Positions 31,509-42,005 of a stretch of 64,000 bases of DNA are shown in pieces. Positions within the stretch are counted from its first letter, which is position 1. The number at the start of each line of letters is the position of its first letter. The position numbers and the translations under genes are program-made. A model generated the notes under the pieces. That model saw nothing but the letters and a program-made list of their open reading frames with translations. It was not told the origin of the DNA and did no database searches. The stretch comes from Phyllostachys edulis (taxonomy: Eukaryota; Streptophyta; Magnoliopsida; Poales; Poaceae): positions 7,851,441 through 7,915,440 of the forward strand of contig CM070561.1 of assembly GCA_036346405.1 (NCBI GenBank), written 5' to 3'.

Positions 31509-34500
31509 TGTAACATCCCAAAAATTTGGTTTGTTTCGAAGTTTTTTTTAAAAAATATAACCATTTGAATTTTTCTGCTAAAGTTAAAGCTTAATTGGAA
31601 TTTTCAAAGTTCAAAAATAATTTAATATGAATAATCTCAACATCAACTATTATCAAAATTATTTTATTTGGATTTTATGTGCTTGGATATATTTTTCTAG
31701 AATTTTCTAGAATTTTTCCAAGTGCATTTGCTATTTTCTAGTTGACATTTGGATTTCCTGCTATTTTCTAAAAAGAAAAGCTAATATTAATCTCAGAAAA
31801 CCTTCTTGGGCTCAATTTTCTTTCTTTGGCCCACATCTATTTTCCTACAACCCAGCCATCTTTCCTTCGCCCGGCCCGTGCCTTCTTCTTTTTCTCTTTG
31901 GGCCGTTTCCGTTTCCCTTTTCGGCCGTGTTTCCTTTTTCCGACCGAGCCGTGCGCGCGCGTGAGACAACCCAAGCCGAACCGTGTCGACCGCTTCCTTT
32001 CCCATGCGCAAGACTAAGCCGAGCCAGCTTTTCTCTTTTGTTCCACTGCATGTGGGCCCGCCTTTGCTACATCTTCGTCTTCTTCCTCTTGGACTCTGGA
32101 GTTCGAGGAGAACACGCGACAGCGCCGCCCGTATCCTTTTCAAACTCCTTCCCTCAGTTCTATATAAAGAGTTGCACCCGCGTCCAAGCCTCCACGCAGC
32201 CATCCTCTCTTGAAACCCTAACACCTTGACCCGATTCCGTTCATCGTTGCGCTGTAATCACCAAGGGACCGTCGGCCATTGAAGCTTCTTTGCCGCCAGA
32301 ATTCACCACCTTCATTGCATATTTGGCTGTGATTCAACTGCCATCGGGTCCGTAATAGTGTGGTCTTCACTGTGATGTCTTCACCTTCGCCCAAGGACCA
32401 CCCCTTCACTGTTTTCGGTTTCGTCATCAAGCCGGCCGTCGTCGTTCTTGCCTATCTGCTATTTGGTGAGATCCCTGCCCTTTTGAACGCGTCATCTTGT
32501 GCGCAATAATATTCTCATCCAATCCCCTCTTCTTGCCCTCTCTTTTCATCACTGAGCTTTCATTGCCGTGCTCCTTCTCTAGCTCCGGTCATCCTCAAAT
32601 TGTCGCCGCTCTGGTCATCTTCAGTCATCTTCGGTTTTCCCCGAGATGCTCCTCGATCCTACGCCTTCGAATCTTGCCCCTCTTTGTTTCGATCAAGTCT
32701 TCTTTGAGTCACGAAGTCACCGCCGTAGAACCAACCTTGCCGCCGCAAGCCATGTCACCGACCATGCTTTCTTCTTTTGACCTGAGCCACGTCACCCTCC
32801 ACTTCAGCAGCCATGTCATCTTTTGGCATATGTGGCGTCCTCGTCAGCCTCCTTGGTCAGCACCATGTGGCACACCTAGATCCAAAACCGGGCCAAACAC
32901 CCGTAAACCTAGTCCATGGTACACCATCTCATTGAAAGTGGGCCCCACTTGTCAAATTCCAAATATTTTATTTGTTTCGGTTGAAATTTGTTGCTGACGC
33001 CAGCTGACGTCATAAATATATTTTCCTTCAGAAATGAAATTCCAGTAAATCCATAAATTGTGATTTTCATGATTTTATGTGATTTCAATCTTCCAAAAGC
33101 CATATCTTTTGCATCCGAACTCCGATTGAGTCCATTGAAATTCCTAAATTCATCTAAATTCAAGATCTATTTATCTGAGAGCTTTATTAATTTTTGGAGT
33201 TAGTTTTGGCTCTGTTATTTATTTATTTGGTTTATTTGCTTTGTTTACGAGTAGACATTGATTCTGTGGGAAGCTTTGAGCAAGGAGGGGTACACCAAGA
33301 GCAAGATCAATTTCAGAATTTATTCCAAGGTAAGTTGTAGTCCTTTGGTCATATTGAACCTATGATTTCAAAAGTATATTGTTTTATACAATTGCATGCT
33401 ATCTTTATATAAATTGTTTCGGGATTAGTTATTACCTGTTGTCATTATGTCTCCTTTGATTATTTGAATGCCATGAATCCTTTGTCACCATAGCTTGGAT
33501 AATTTTAGTTGGACATATTTGTATCACCAACATGGGTAGCGTATTGTTGCTTAGTCAAGCTTAGTTACGATGAGTTCTTTATTACATATGTCACAATGAT
33601 TAATCTTGACTTAATGATATATGGAATCATGGTGGTTAGCCACTGCTGTTATTAAAATTTGTGAACCATGACAGGGGTATGTCATTGGTCTTGGTTAAAC
33701 AAAATGGTTTTTGCTCGGGCGAGTGGTTGGTGGATAGTGGGGATGTGGATTTAACATATTGTGGGTTTGTGGTATTCTTGCCTGAGTAACTTGTCAAGGA
33801 CTTAATCTTGTGTGTCATTGAACTGGGCCTTAACCATACAACCACATGTATTTTATGGGATGGACCTGGCTAATTAATTAGCGATATTTTGATTTGGTTC
33901 TGTTTGGGTTGTGTTTGGCGCAAGAGGGGGCCAGGAGGGTGAAACCTTAGCGAGCAGAACTGAGTCAAAATAGGACTTTGTAAAGGCTTTGTCACGTGCT
34001 CTAGACTGCTTACCTAAGGTAGTGAGTAGTGGTATCGACGGATGCTAAACAAACTAGAGAAGTCGTGTTATGTGGGTAAAACTGTACAACCTATGTAGAG
34101 TGTAAAACTATTTGAATAGCTGTGTCCGCGATTATGGATGTGTCCGGGGATTATGTACTTACGACTTTACGCCTTTGTTGATTAGTTGAAGAATATCAAG
34201 TTGCTTAGGAGTTCTTTCAGAAGGAGGACTATGAATGTTTTGCGGATTAGGATACATTCTCCACTCGATTGCTTGTGGGCATGTTGATTGGCCTTTTCAA
34301 GAGTTTTGTTCCGTTGCAAGAGTTTATTTGTTTCTTCAGCCCTGCGTGGCAAGTTAAGCAAACGTTGACCATAAGGTCCAGTTATTATTATTATTTGTTA
34401 TTTTGAGATCTTTTCAGTTAAATCGAATAAATGGATGGTATTTCATCACTGTTTCCTGTGTGAGCTAGCTACTGATCAAGGACTAGTTTAGAAAACACAG

Positions 34501-34687
34501 AGGGTTCCTGAATCGTATTTTTGGGTCCCAACATGTCTCCACCCATTACTTTTCGTCAGTGGCTTACCTCCACCGAGTTCCGGAAATGTTGGTTGGGTCG
34601 GCTCTCTTCCAGTTTCCAACACTCCACCATGCGCTTACTATCCTACCCGTTGTGGAGTACATAATTACGTAGCAAGGTAACCTTTTC
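31509..34687 (+). repeat. 5' part of a long TGTAACATCCC-type LTR
   Basis: It begins TGTAACATCCCAAAAATTTG like the LTR at 12530 and has a TATA box (TATATAAAG, 32161-32169) followed by a leader-like region. Downstream, GTGTAAAACTATTTGAATAG and CTGTGTCCGCG (34100-34130) resemble conserved parts of grass chromovirus LTRs. No matching GTTACA end was found before copia F inserts at 34688 or just after F ends at 43729. ORFs here (for example 32497-32997) have no recognisable motif. Confidence 0.5.
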
Positions 34688-35718
34688 TGTGGATATCATG
34701 GGGATATTTGCATGATCTTAGGATGATGTTACAATTGGCAATGTCGTTAACGGTTTGTTGAATCACGCGTTTTCGTCAAAGGTTAAAGTCTTTGTTAGGT
34801 CGGTCTTGATCGGACCAGCATTGGTATGTGATCGATCCGGCCAGGCCGGTTAGACCGCCTTTATGTGAGTGGTTAGACGGTCGTGGTCGACCGCCATTTT
34901 GGCGATCGACCGATTTTGTCTTTGTTCATCGGCCTAAAGTGGCGATGTGGTTTGGGTTAGATCAAGTTCATGGGTTTCATGGCATATGGGTTGCATGATG
35001 CAAGTTTTGACTAACGTGGGTCAAGTTGTGAAGAACTTGTTCCCGAAATCGATTTCTTTGTCTATTGTTGTGCAGGTTGCTTTGAGGTCAATGACGGTCA
35101 ACGACGAGGATAATCGGGACTAAGCTTGGAGAGCTGAGGTCCAGAACGACCGGGGATGCTGAGTGAAGTCAATGGAGTCAAGCATGGCGCAAAAGGGACA
35201 AAGGTGACAGAACGGGCAATTCAGTGTGACGGGTTGGATCAAGCGACGCGGGGGTCGGTGCAAGTGCCATGGTGGTTTCGGTGGGAGCCGGATGGGAGAG
35301 ACTTGCCGACATGATGAGAGCCGCTGGATCCACCTACACGTGGCGAAGCATGGAAGGTGCTTCACGAAGATGGGACTCGGTCTTTCAAAAAAGATCGAGA
35401 AGGGGTATTTTGGTAATTTTACCAAATACCGCCTTGGTACAACCGGCACTGTTCATCCGGTATAACCGGATTTCGCTACAACCAGCACTGTTCATCTGAT
35501 ACAATCGGTACTGTTCATCAGGCTGTTTTTTTTGTGTTTTTGGCCATTTCTTTTGGGGGTTTGAAGGGGATTCAGTACAAGTCTTCCACTACGCTTATAT
35601 ATATTGATCTTCATAGTTCTCATAGCTATTGGAGTCAATATCATGTTTGAATCCGATCAAAGTGAAAAATAGATAGTGCTCCTATTCACCCCCCTCTAGT
35701 CGCCTTTTCGGTCCAACA
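34688..35718 (+). repeat. Copia F 5' LTR, internally deleted (1031 bp)
   Basis: It starts TGTGGATATCATGGGGATAT and ends GTCCAACA. It matches the 3' LTR up to ACCGCCTTGGT (about 35438), then skips about 700 bp present in the 3' LTR, including the TATA box, and resumes in ACAACCGG.ACTGTTCATC repeats. The palindrome CGGTCGACCG/CGATCGACCG around GCCATTTTGGC (34885-34912) and GATCCGGCCAGGCCGGTTAG (34844-34863) are present. Confidence 0.88.
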
Positions 35719-35720
35719 AG

Positions 35721-35733
35721 TGGTATCAGAGCC
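35721..35733 (+). other. Primer-binding site of copia F
   Basis: TGGTATCAGAGCC starts two bases after the LTR end, a perfect initiator-Met tRNA complement. Confidence 0.85.
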
Positions 35734-35776
35734 CGGTTAGTTCAATCTTGATCTTAACTGGTCACTGAACTTGACG

Positions 35777-36795
35777 ATGGATAAGTACTCGACCAAGCCA
35801 CATGTCTTCGATAGGCTCGACTATGCCTACTAGAAGAACCGCATGCGAGTCTTCCTTGAGAGCAAAGGACAAGCTATATGGAGGTTGTTCGAGCTCTGCT
35901 CGTTTTGCCCGAAGTTGCTACGGCGGCTTCAGCAGCCCTCTTGGCTAGCAACAACAAGGCAAAGAACCTTCTATATGCTGGGCTTGGTAGGCAAGAGTAC
36001 GATAGGATTTGCAACCTTGCGACCGCACATGAGATTTGGCACACCCTCGAAACCTAACATGAGGGATCGTCCCAGATCAAGCAAGTGCGCTAGACGGTCT
36101 ACAAGCGAGAGTACAACAAATTCGAGATGCGTCCTGGTGAGAGCATCGATGACGTTTTTACTCGCTTCAACAAGGTTATCAATCAGATGAGAGCTGTTGA
36201 CATTGAGTACTCTCAATCTGAGAATGCCACCCACCTCTTAGCTGGAATCAACACCAAGGAGTGGGAGATGAAGGCAACTGCCATAGAGGAGAACGTCGAT
36301 CTCTCTACTCTCACTTTGGAGCTGCTTTATAGCAAGCTCAAGACTCATGAGATCAAGAGAAGTAGTCTTCCTAAGAAGGACAATATGGCTTTGGTAGCTG
36401 ACCCTCTGAAAAGAACTGCTGATGGTTCTTCTGAGTCTTCTTTTGGTTTTTCTCTTACGTGTTTATCTGCTGTTCAAGAAGAAGAGTTTAAAAGTCTTCC
36501 TGAGGTTGATTTAGCTCTTTTAGTCAAGAAAGCCACACAGGTATATAACAATGTTAGAAACAAAAAGAGAGGTGGCCCTGTGACGTGCTATGAGTGTGGA
36601 GAGCTATATCACATCCGGGCAAACTGTCCCAAGCTGAAGGGTAAGGGCAACTGCAAGGATGAGAAGCCTGCCTGGAAGAAACCTCAGGGGGGCAAGCCCA
36701 AGTATGATGCTGCCAAGCTCCCAGTGGTACCAAATACCATTGCACCTATTGCAAGAAGAGTGGACATTTGGTTGAGTTCTGTTGGCGTAGGTTGA
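35777..36795 (+). pseudogene. gag: Copia F gag with zinc knuckle
   Basis: The ATG at 35777 starts MDKYSTKPHVFDRLDYAY and meets TAG at 35831 where Trp of the YAYWKNRM block is expected. A frameshift near 35910 and stops near 36053 (TAA) and 36092 (TAG) follow. From 36127 a 222-codon frame is open: MRPGESIDDVFTRFNKVINQ, LLAGINTKEWEMKATAIEEN, EEFKSLPEVDLALLVKKATQ, then CYECGELYHIRANC (36589-36630), a CX2CX4HX4C zinc knuckle. The EVDLALLVKK block before the knuckle is typical of Sirevirus/Maximus gag. Gag forms the particle and binds RNA. Confidence 0.85.
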
Positions 36796-36799
36796 AGAA

Positions 36800-37100
36800 C
36801 GATAAGAGAAATATTGCTAAAATGTCATCTAATCAACCTAGAGCTTTTAGAGACAAGGTCAATTTGGAAATAAGAAACCTGGACTAGGATTTACTTCACA
36901 TGTTCATCATCATGTTCCTAGATAGGATGCATCTCATGCTATTGTTACCATTGCTCATAACAGAACTTTGAATAAAATCAAGGATAGCACTTCTGCTTTG
37001 CATACTACTCGCAGACGTGTGTCTCAGTACTAGGTTCCCAAGTCTATTTTAACTAATCCCAGTATTGAGTCACATCGGTCTATTGTGCCTTGATTTTTAG
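36800..37100 (+). pseudogene. Copia F gag-protease junction
   Basis: Degenerate frames continue the gag C-terminus (a second Cys/His-rich block at about 36730-36790 is frameshifted) toward protease. Stops are frequent and no domain is clear. Confidence 0.5.
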
Positions 37101-37805
37101 GATCACCGCGGAAGGAGGAAGAACACGTGGCTCGTCGACTCCGGCTGTTCACGCCACATGACCGGAGACTCAAGATGGTTCACTTCCTTCACGCGGTCGA
37201 AGGGTGATGACTTCATCACCTTCGGAGATGATACACAAGGGCGGATCGAAGGAACTGGATCGATCAGGGTGAACGACAAGTTCATTCTCAAGGACATCGC
37301 TCTTGTGGACAAGTTAAGGTACAACTTACTTTCTGTTTTGCATCTTCTTGATGATGGCTACGAAATTCGTTTTAAGAAAAATGCCTGTCGTGTGCTTGAT
37401 TCTGCCGGTGAGCTTGTGTTTGGGATTTCTAGAGTTGGTAGAATTTTTTGAGCTGATTTTTCTGAATCTCTTGCCGGATCTCTTAAATGTTTAATTGCAT
37501 CTTCTTCTGATATCTGGCTTTGGTACCGACGTTTGGGGCACATTGGTTTTGACCACCTAACACGAGTTAGCGGCCTTGATCTCATGAGAGGTTTGCCTAA
37601 ACTCAAAGCTGTCAAGGATGCTGTATGTGTGCCCTGCAGGCATGGAAAGCAAGTTGCCGCCTCACACCCTTCATTGGCTATGGTCATGACTGACGGACCG
37701 GGACAGTTGCTTCATATGGATACTGTTGGTCCTGCTAGGGTTCGGTCCGTCGGTGGCAAATGGTACATTCTTGTCATAGTCGATGATTTTTCAAGATATT
37801 CTTAG
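37101..37805 (+). pseudogene. Copia F protease and integrase N-terminus
   Basis: WLVDSGCSRHMTGD at 37130-37171 is an intact aspartic protease site. FTSFTRSKGDDFITFGDDTQ, LRYNLLSVLHLLDDGYEIRF and CRVLDSAGELVFG follow. A TGA at 37449-37451 stands where Arg (CGA) is likely. The integrase zinc domain is present: LWYRRLGHIGFDHLTR and AVCVPCRHGKQ give the His-His-Cys-Cys set. The core starts with YILVIVDDFSRYS (first catalytic Asp) and stops at TAG 37803-37805 where Trp is expected. Confidence 0.85.
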
Positions 37806-38729
37806 GTGTTCTTTCTTACTTCAAAGGATGAGGTTTTTGATTATTATCATGACCTTGTTCTTTGTTTGGCTTCTGAACTACCTGGTGCCTTGAGAGCGAT
37901 CCGCAGTGACAATGGCACGGAGTTCAAGAATGCTTCTTTTGCCTCTTTTTGTGCTGAGCGCGGTATTGAGCATCAGTTCTCTTCTCCACACGTCCCTCAA
38001 CAAAATGGCGTTGAGGAAAGGAAGAACATGACCCTAGTCGAGATGACTAGGACGATGCTAGATGAGTATAGCACACCGAGGAGGTTTTGGGCTGAAGCTA
38101 TTGCTACAGCTTGTCATATCTCAAACCATGTCTTTTTTAGACCGTCTTTGGGCAAGACTTCTTATGAGCTTCGATTTGGCAGAAAACCCTTTGTTTCGCA
38201 TTTTCGAGTCTTTGGATCGAAGTGTTTTATTTTGAAAACAGGAAACCTAGATAAATTTAAATCAATGACTTGTGATGGTTTATTTCTGTGTTATCCTGCT
38301 CATTCGAGGGGTTTTCGGGTTTTTAATGTTGAAACTAACATTGTCCAAGAGACATGCAATGTCACTTTTGATGAGACTAGCCCTGGAGCTAGATCCGATG
38401 TTTCAGGTAACTTACAGGTGACAGAGAGCATTTTTGTTGAAGAAGATGAGGATAAACTTGATACTGCTCCTCCACTTGTTGCTGATGTTCTTGTGCAAGC
38501 TGCCCAAGCTCCAGAACCTGCTACGACTGCTTCACCTCCAATTGAGGCTCCTTCTGCGACTTCTTCATCAGCAGTACCTGTGGAGGTCGAAGAGACGCTA
38601 TCTCCCCCAGGCGCTCCTTTGCACATTCAGAAGCAACACCCTCCGGATCAGATGATTGATAATCTCCTTGAGCGAGTCACTCACTCCAGGTATCATGATC
38701 CGAGTCTTTTTCTCACTCTGCATTTGTAG
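37806..38729 (+). CDS. Copia F integrase core and linker
   Basis: This is a 307-codon open stretch directly after the TAG at 37803. RAIRSDNGTEFKNASFASFC holds the second catalytic Asp and QQNGVEERKNMTLVEMTRTM the Glu; GKTSYELRFGRKPFVSHFRV and CDGLFLCYPAHSRGFRVFN complete the integrase C-terminal region. An Ala/Pro-rich linker (AAQAPEPATTASPPIEAPSA) leads to RT. A one-base frameshift near 38700 separates it from RT. The DDE triad is complete if the upstream stop is ignored. Confidence 0.87.
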   Translation: MFFLTSKDEVFDYYHDLVLCLASELPGALRAIRSDNGTEFKNASFASFCAERGIEHQFSSPHVPQQNGVEERKNMTLVEMTRTMLDEYSTPRRFWAEAIATACHISNHVFFRPSLGKTSYELRFGRKPFVSHFRVFGSKCFILKTGNLDKFKSMTCDGLFLCYPAHSRGFRVFNVETNIVQETCNVTFDETSPGARSDVSGNLQVTESIFVEEDEDKLDTAPPLVADVLVQAAQAPEPATTASPPIEAPSATSSSAVPVEVEETLSPPGAPLHIQKQHPPDQMIDNLLERVTHSRYHDPSLFLTLHL

Positions 38730-38788
38730 CTTCTTTTGAACCCAAAGATATATCACACGCTTTATTTGATGCTAGTTGGGTCAATGCC

Positions 38789-40273
38789 ATGCATGAAGAG
38801 TTAGAGAATTTTGAAAGAAATAAAGTATGGAACCTTGTAGAACTTCCTAGTGGTCATAATGTTATAGGAACCCGTTGGGTGTTTAAAAATAAACAAAATA
38901 AGGATGGTTCTGTGGTTAGAAACAAGGCTACGTTAGTAGTTCAGGGCTTTAGCCAGGTTGAGGGGTTAGATTTTTATGAGACCTTCGCTCCTGTTGCTAG
39001 ACTAGAAGCCATTCGCATCTTGCTTGCATTTACTGCATCTAAAGGTTTTAGGTTGCATCAAATGGATGTTAAGAGTGCCTTTTTGAATGGTTTTATAGAG
39101 GAGGAAATGTATGTTAGACAACCCCCTGGCTTTGAGAATCCCAAGCACCCTAATCGTGTTTTTAACCTATCCAAAGCCTTGTATGGTCTTAAACAAGCCC
39201 CTAGAGCCTGGTATGATAGACTTAAGACCTTCTTGCTTAAGAATGATTTTGAAATGAGAAAATTAGATAAGACTCTTTTCATTCTTAGGCATGGCAATGA
39301 CTTCCTGCTTGTTCAGATTTACGTTGATGATATTATCTTTGGTGGTTCCTCTCATGCACTTATTTCCAGTTTTTCTGAGACCATGTCCAGAGAATTTGAG
39401 ATGAGTATAATGGGCGATCTCAACTACTTTCTGGGGCTACAAATCAAGCAATGTAAGGAAGAGATCTTTATCCATCAGACGAAGTATACCAAGGATCTAC
39501 TCAAGCGCTTTGAGATGGGTGACTGCAAGCCGATCGCCACTCCCATGGCGACTTCGACTGCTTTGGATCTAGATGAGGAAGGAGAAACTGTGGATCAACG
39601 CAAGTACCGTAGCATGATCAGATCTCTTCTGTACTTGACAGCCTCAAGACCGGACATCCACTTTGCGGTCTGCCTCTGCGTGAGGTTTCAGGCGTCTCCG
39701 AGGACTTCACATCGCCAAGCCGTTAAGCACATCTTCAGGTATTTACACTCTACCCTTCAGTATGACATTTGGTTTTCCAGCTCTTCTTCGCTGTCCATTC
39801 GGGGGTTTTCTGATTCTGATTTTGCGGGCTATCTGTTAGATAGAAAGAGTACCTCTGGCACTTGTCATTTCTTAGGCACTTCTCTTGTCTCTTGGTCGTC
39901 TAGGAAGCAATCCTCTGTTGCACAATCCACTGCTGAAGCTGAATATGTAACTGCTGCTAGTTGCTATAGTCAGATTTTGTCGATGGTCTCCACTCTTAAG
40001 GATTTTGGGTTAAGCTTTGCTAGTGTTCCTCTTTTTTGTGACAACACTTCTGCTATTAACATTGCTAAAAACCCAGTGCAACATTCTAGGACCAAGCACA
40101 TAGACATTCGCTATCACTTCCTTAGAGACCACGTTGAGAAGGGTGACATTGTGCTACATTTTGTGGAGTCCGAGGCTCAGTTGGCTGATATCCTCACCAA
40201 GCCTTTAGACCCAACAAGGTTTGCCACCTTGAGAAGTGAGTTAGGGGTAATTTATCCCTATGGGTTGGTTTGA
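38789..40273 (+). CDS. Copia F reverse transcriptase and RNase H, open
   Basis: The 494-codon frame is uninterrupted and extends upstream to about 38700 (FVASFEPKDISHALFDASWV). RT motifs are VIGTRWVFKNKQNKDGSVVR, LDFYETFAPVARLEAIRILL, HQMDVKSAFLNGFIEEEMYV, YGLKQAPRAWYDRLKTFLL and the catalytic IYVDDIIFGG (39318-39347). RNase H has RGFSDSDFAGYLLDRKSTSG, STAEAEYVTAASC, LFCDNTSAINIAKNP and TKHIDIRYHFLRDHVEKGDI, ending ADILTKPLDPTRFATLRSEL and a TGA at 40271. It is the best-preserved pol segment in the window, although the parent polyprotein is broken upstream. Confidence 0.93.
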   Translation: MHEELENFERNKVWNLVELPSGHNVIGTRWVFKNKQNKDGSVVRNKATLVVQGFSQVEGLDFYETFAPVARLEAIRILLAFTASKGFRLHQMDVKSAFLNGFIEEEMYVRQPPGFENPKHPNRVFNLSKALYGLKQAPRAWYDRLKTFLLKNDFEMRKLDKTLFILRHGNDFLLVQIYVDDIIFGGSSHALISSFSETMSREFEMSIMGDLNYFLGLQIKQCKEEIFIHQTKYTKDLLKRFEMGDCKPIATPMATSTALDLDEEGETVDQRKYRSMIRSLLYLTASRPDIHFAVCLCVRFQASPRTSHRQAVKHIFRYLHSTLQYDIWFSSSSSLSIRGFSDSDFAGYLLDRKSTSGTCHFLGTSLVSWSSRKQSSVAQSTAEAEYVTAASCYSQILSMVSTLKDFGLSFASVPLFCDNTSAINIAKNPVQHSRTKHIDIRYHFLRDHVEKGDIVLHFVESEAQLADILTKPLDPTRFATLRSELGVIYPYGLV

Positions 40274-42005
40274 GGGGGAGTTAGATATTTTCTGATCTTT
40301 CCTTGTTCATTTGATCTTTTCTTGATCTTCTTTTGATCTTGTTGATCTTTTTTTTTTATCTTTTTAGGCTTTTTAGGCTTTTCGAGTTTTCTCTTGCATC
40401 TCATTGTATCATATTGCATTCATATGAAAAACACAAAAAGATGCATTGTAAAATAAGCTTTCCGCTTATCTTTTAAAATTGATGAAACTTTGCTTATTAC
40501 CCTTTGGAGCTTTAGTATTTCAATTCTTGCTCAATGCCATGTCTAATTCTTTGACTTGCTAGAATTATCATGCTTTCACATGTATAGCTAAGTCTTTGCT
40601 GATTGTGCTAGAACTCTAAAACAACTTGAACTAAAAACTGTAATCTGTGGATGTTTTAGCTAGTTGCGTAATTAGTGCTCCTTTTGTGACATTGGCCCTA
40701 TCAAAATTGCTTTGTTAGCTCTTGAATCTAAAGTTGATCATTACTTGAGCTTCTTGTTCTTCTGAGAATCTAAAACTGCTCTTGTGAAAAATGAAAAATC
40801 AAATTTCAAGAGTGTCTTATGCTTAAAATGTGCCAAACTACTCTTACGAGACTGCATGTCATAGACATAAATTTGGAGATAGTTTGATGATCCAGACGAT
40901 CTCATGGGGACTGCTTGTCAAAACTGACATGAACCTCAAGATTTGTCGCCCTGGTAGAAGCTTAGGAAGAATTTGTGGATGGCTCCTAGTCCAGGATCTT
41001 CTTCACTAAGATATACCTTTAATCAACTTTTGGTCAAAGCTTAGGAAGAGTTTGTGGATGGCTCCTAGTTTAGATCATTAGTCAACTTCAATATTCATTG
41101 CAAATGAAAAACTGTTGAAAAATGGGCGTTTGAGAAAATTGAGCAAAATGATTCATTTCGGACCTGTTTGTCTATTAATGTGGTCATTGTTAGCTTTTTG
41201 ATCTCACATTGACATTTTGACATGGCCATTATCATTTTAGGATCCCTGTTGATGAACTTGCTGAATTTGAAGCTTTGCTTAAATTGATAAAATTCATTAT
41301 GTTACATTGAGCCTTCTTGCTTAGCTTTGTTATATATGTCTCAACATGATCTTGCTAGTACTGTTAGGCTTGATATGTCATATGCAATATCAGAAATGCT
41401 AGCTTGTTCTTTTGGGTAATCTCCAAAGCTTCTTGTAATAAAAAAATTGAAAAATACAAAAATGAAGCCACTTCATCGCATTTCATGCATGCTCTTTCTT
41501 ATGCTTTTTCCTCAATTCTGCTTTTGTTATCTCTGGACGAGAGAAATGCGTGATTCCTTGATGACTCCATTGTCAAAGGGGGAGAAGATGTAAAAATGTT
41601 TAAAGGGGAAAAGTTTTTGAGAAAATCGGAGATTTTGAGATTTTCTAAAAAATAAGGATCATAGTGAGGGGGACTTATTTGCATTCTTGTGGTCTTATTA
41701 CCATGTCTGAACTTGAATTACAACTCTTGGAAACTCACAATGATTAAAGGTCATTTCGAACAATTGTTCTCTCATGTGGACCTTAAGTGAGATTTTGACT
41801 CTTTTCTAGAAAATGAAGCTTTCTTGTTTTCTTTTGCCTTATCTCACTTGCCTATACTATTCTGAAGCCAACTTGGTCATTTCCATTGCTTTCTCTAGCA
41901 TTTGGACCAAGTTGTGCCTTTGTGCGAAAACGTTGAGTTTTTACTTTTCAAACCTCAAAATTTGCATTTGTGGGAAATTGCCAATGTGTTCATTAAGGGG
42001 GAGAT
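40274..42005 (+). other. Copia F 3' non-coding region with repeated polypurine tracts
   Basis: No ORF of note is present, and the envelope-like gene seen in some Sireviruses is absent or lost. GAGGGGGAGTTA (40271-40282), AAAGGGGGAGAAG (41575-41587) and AAGGGGGAGAT (41995-42005) are polypurine tracts; the last abuts the 3' LTR. A GAAGAgTTTGTGGATGGCTC-type block is repeated at 40968-40988 and 41046-41066. Confidence 0.75.

Noticed and set aside
32497..32997. A 166-codon host gene
   Set aside because: The frame lies just after a TATA box in an LTR-like segment, is rich in Ser/Pro/Leu from C/T-rich sequence and shows no domain.
31509..34687. A complete second TGTAACATCCC-type LTR
   Set aside because: No matching GTTACA-type end was found before copia F or just beyond it, so only a partial LTR is claimed.
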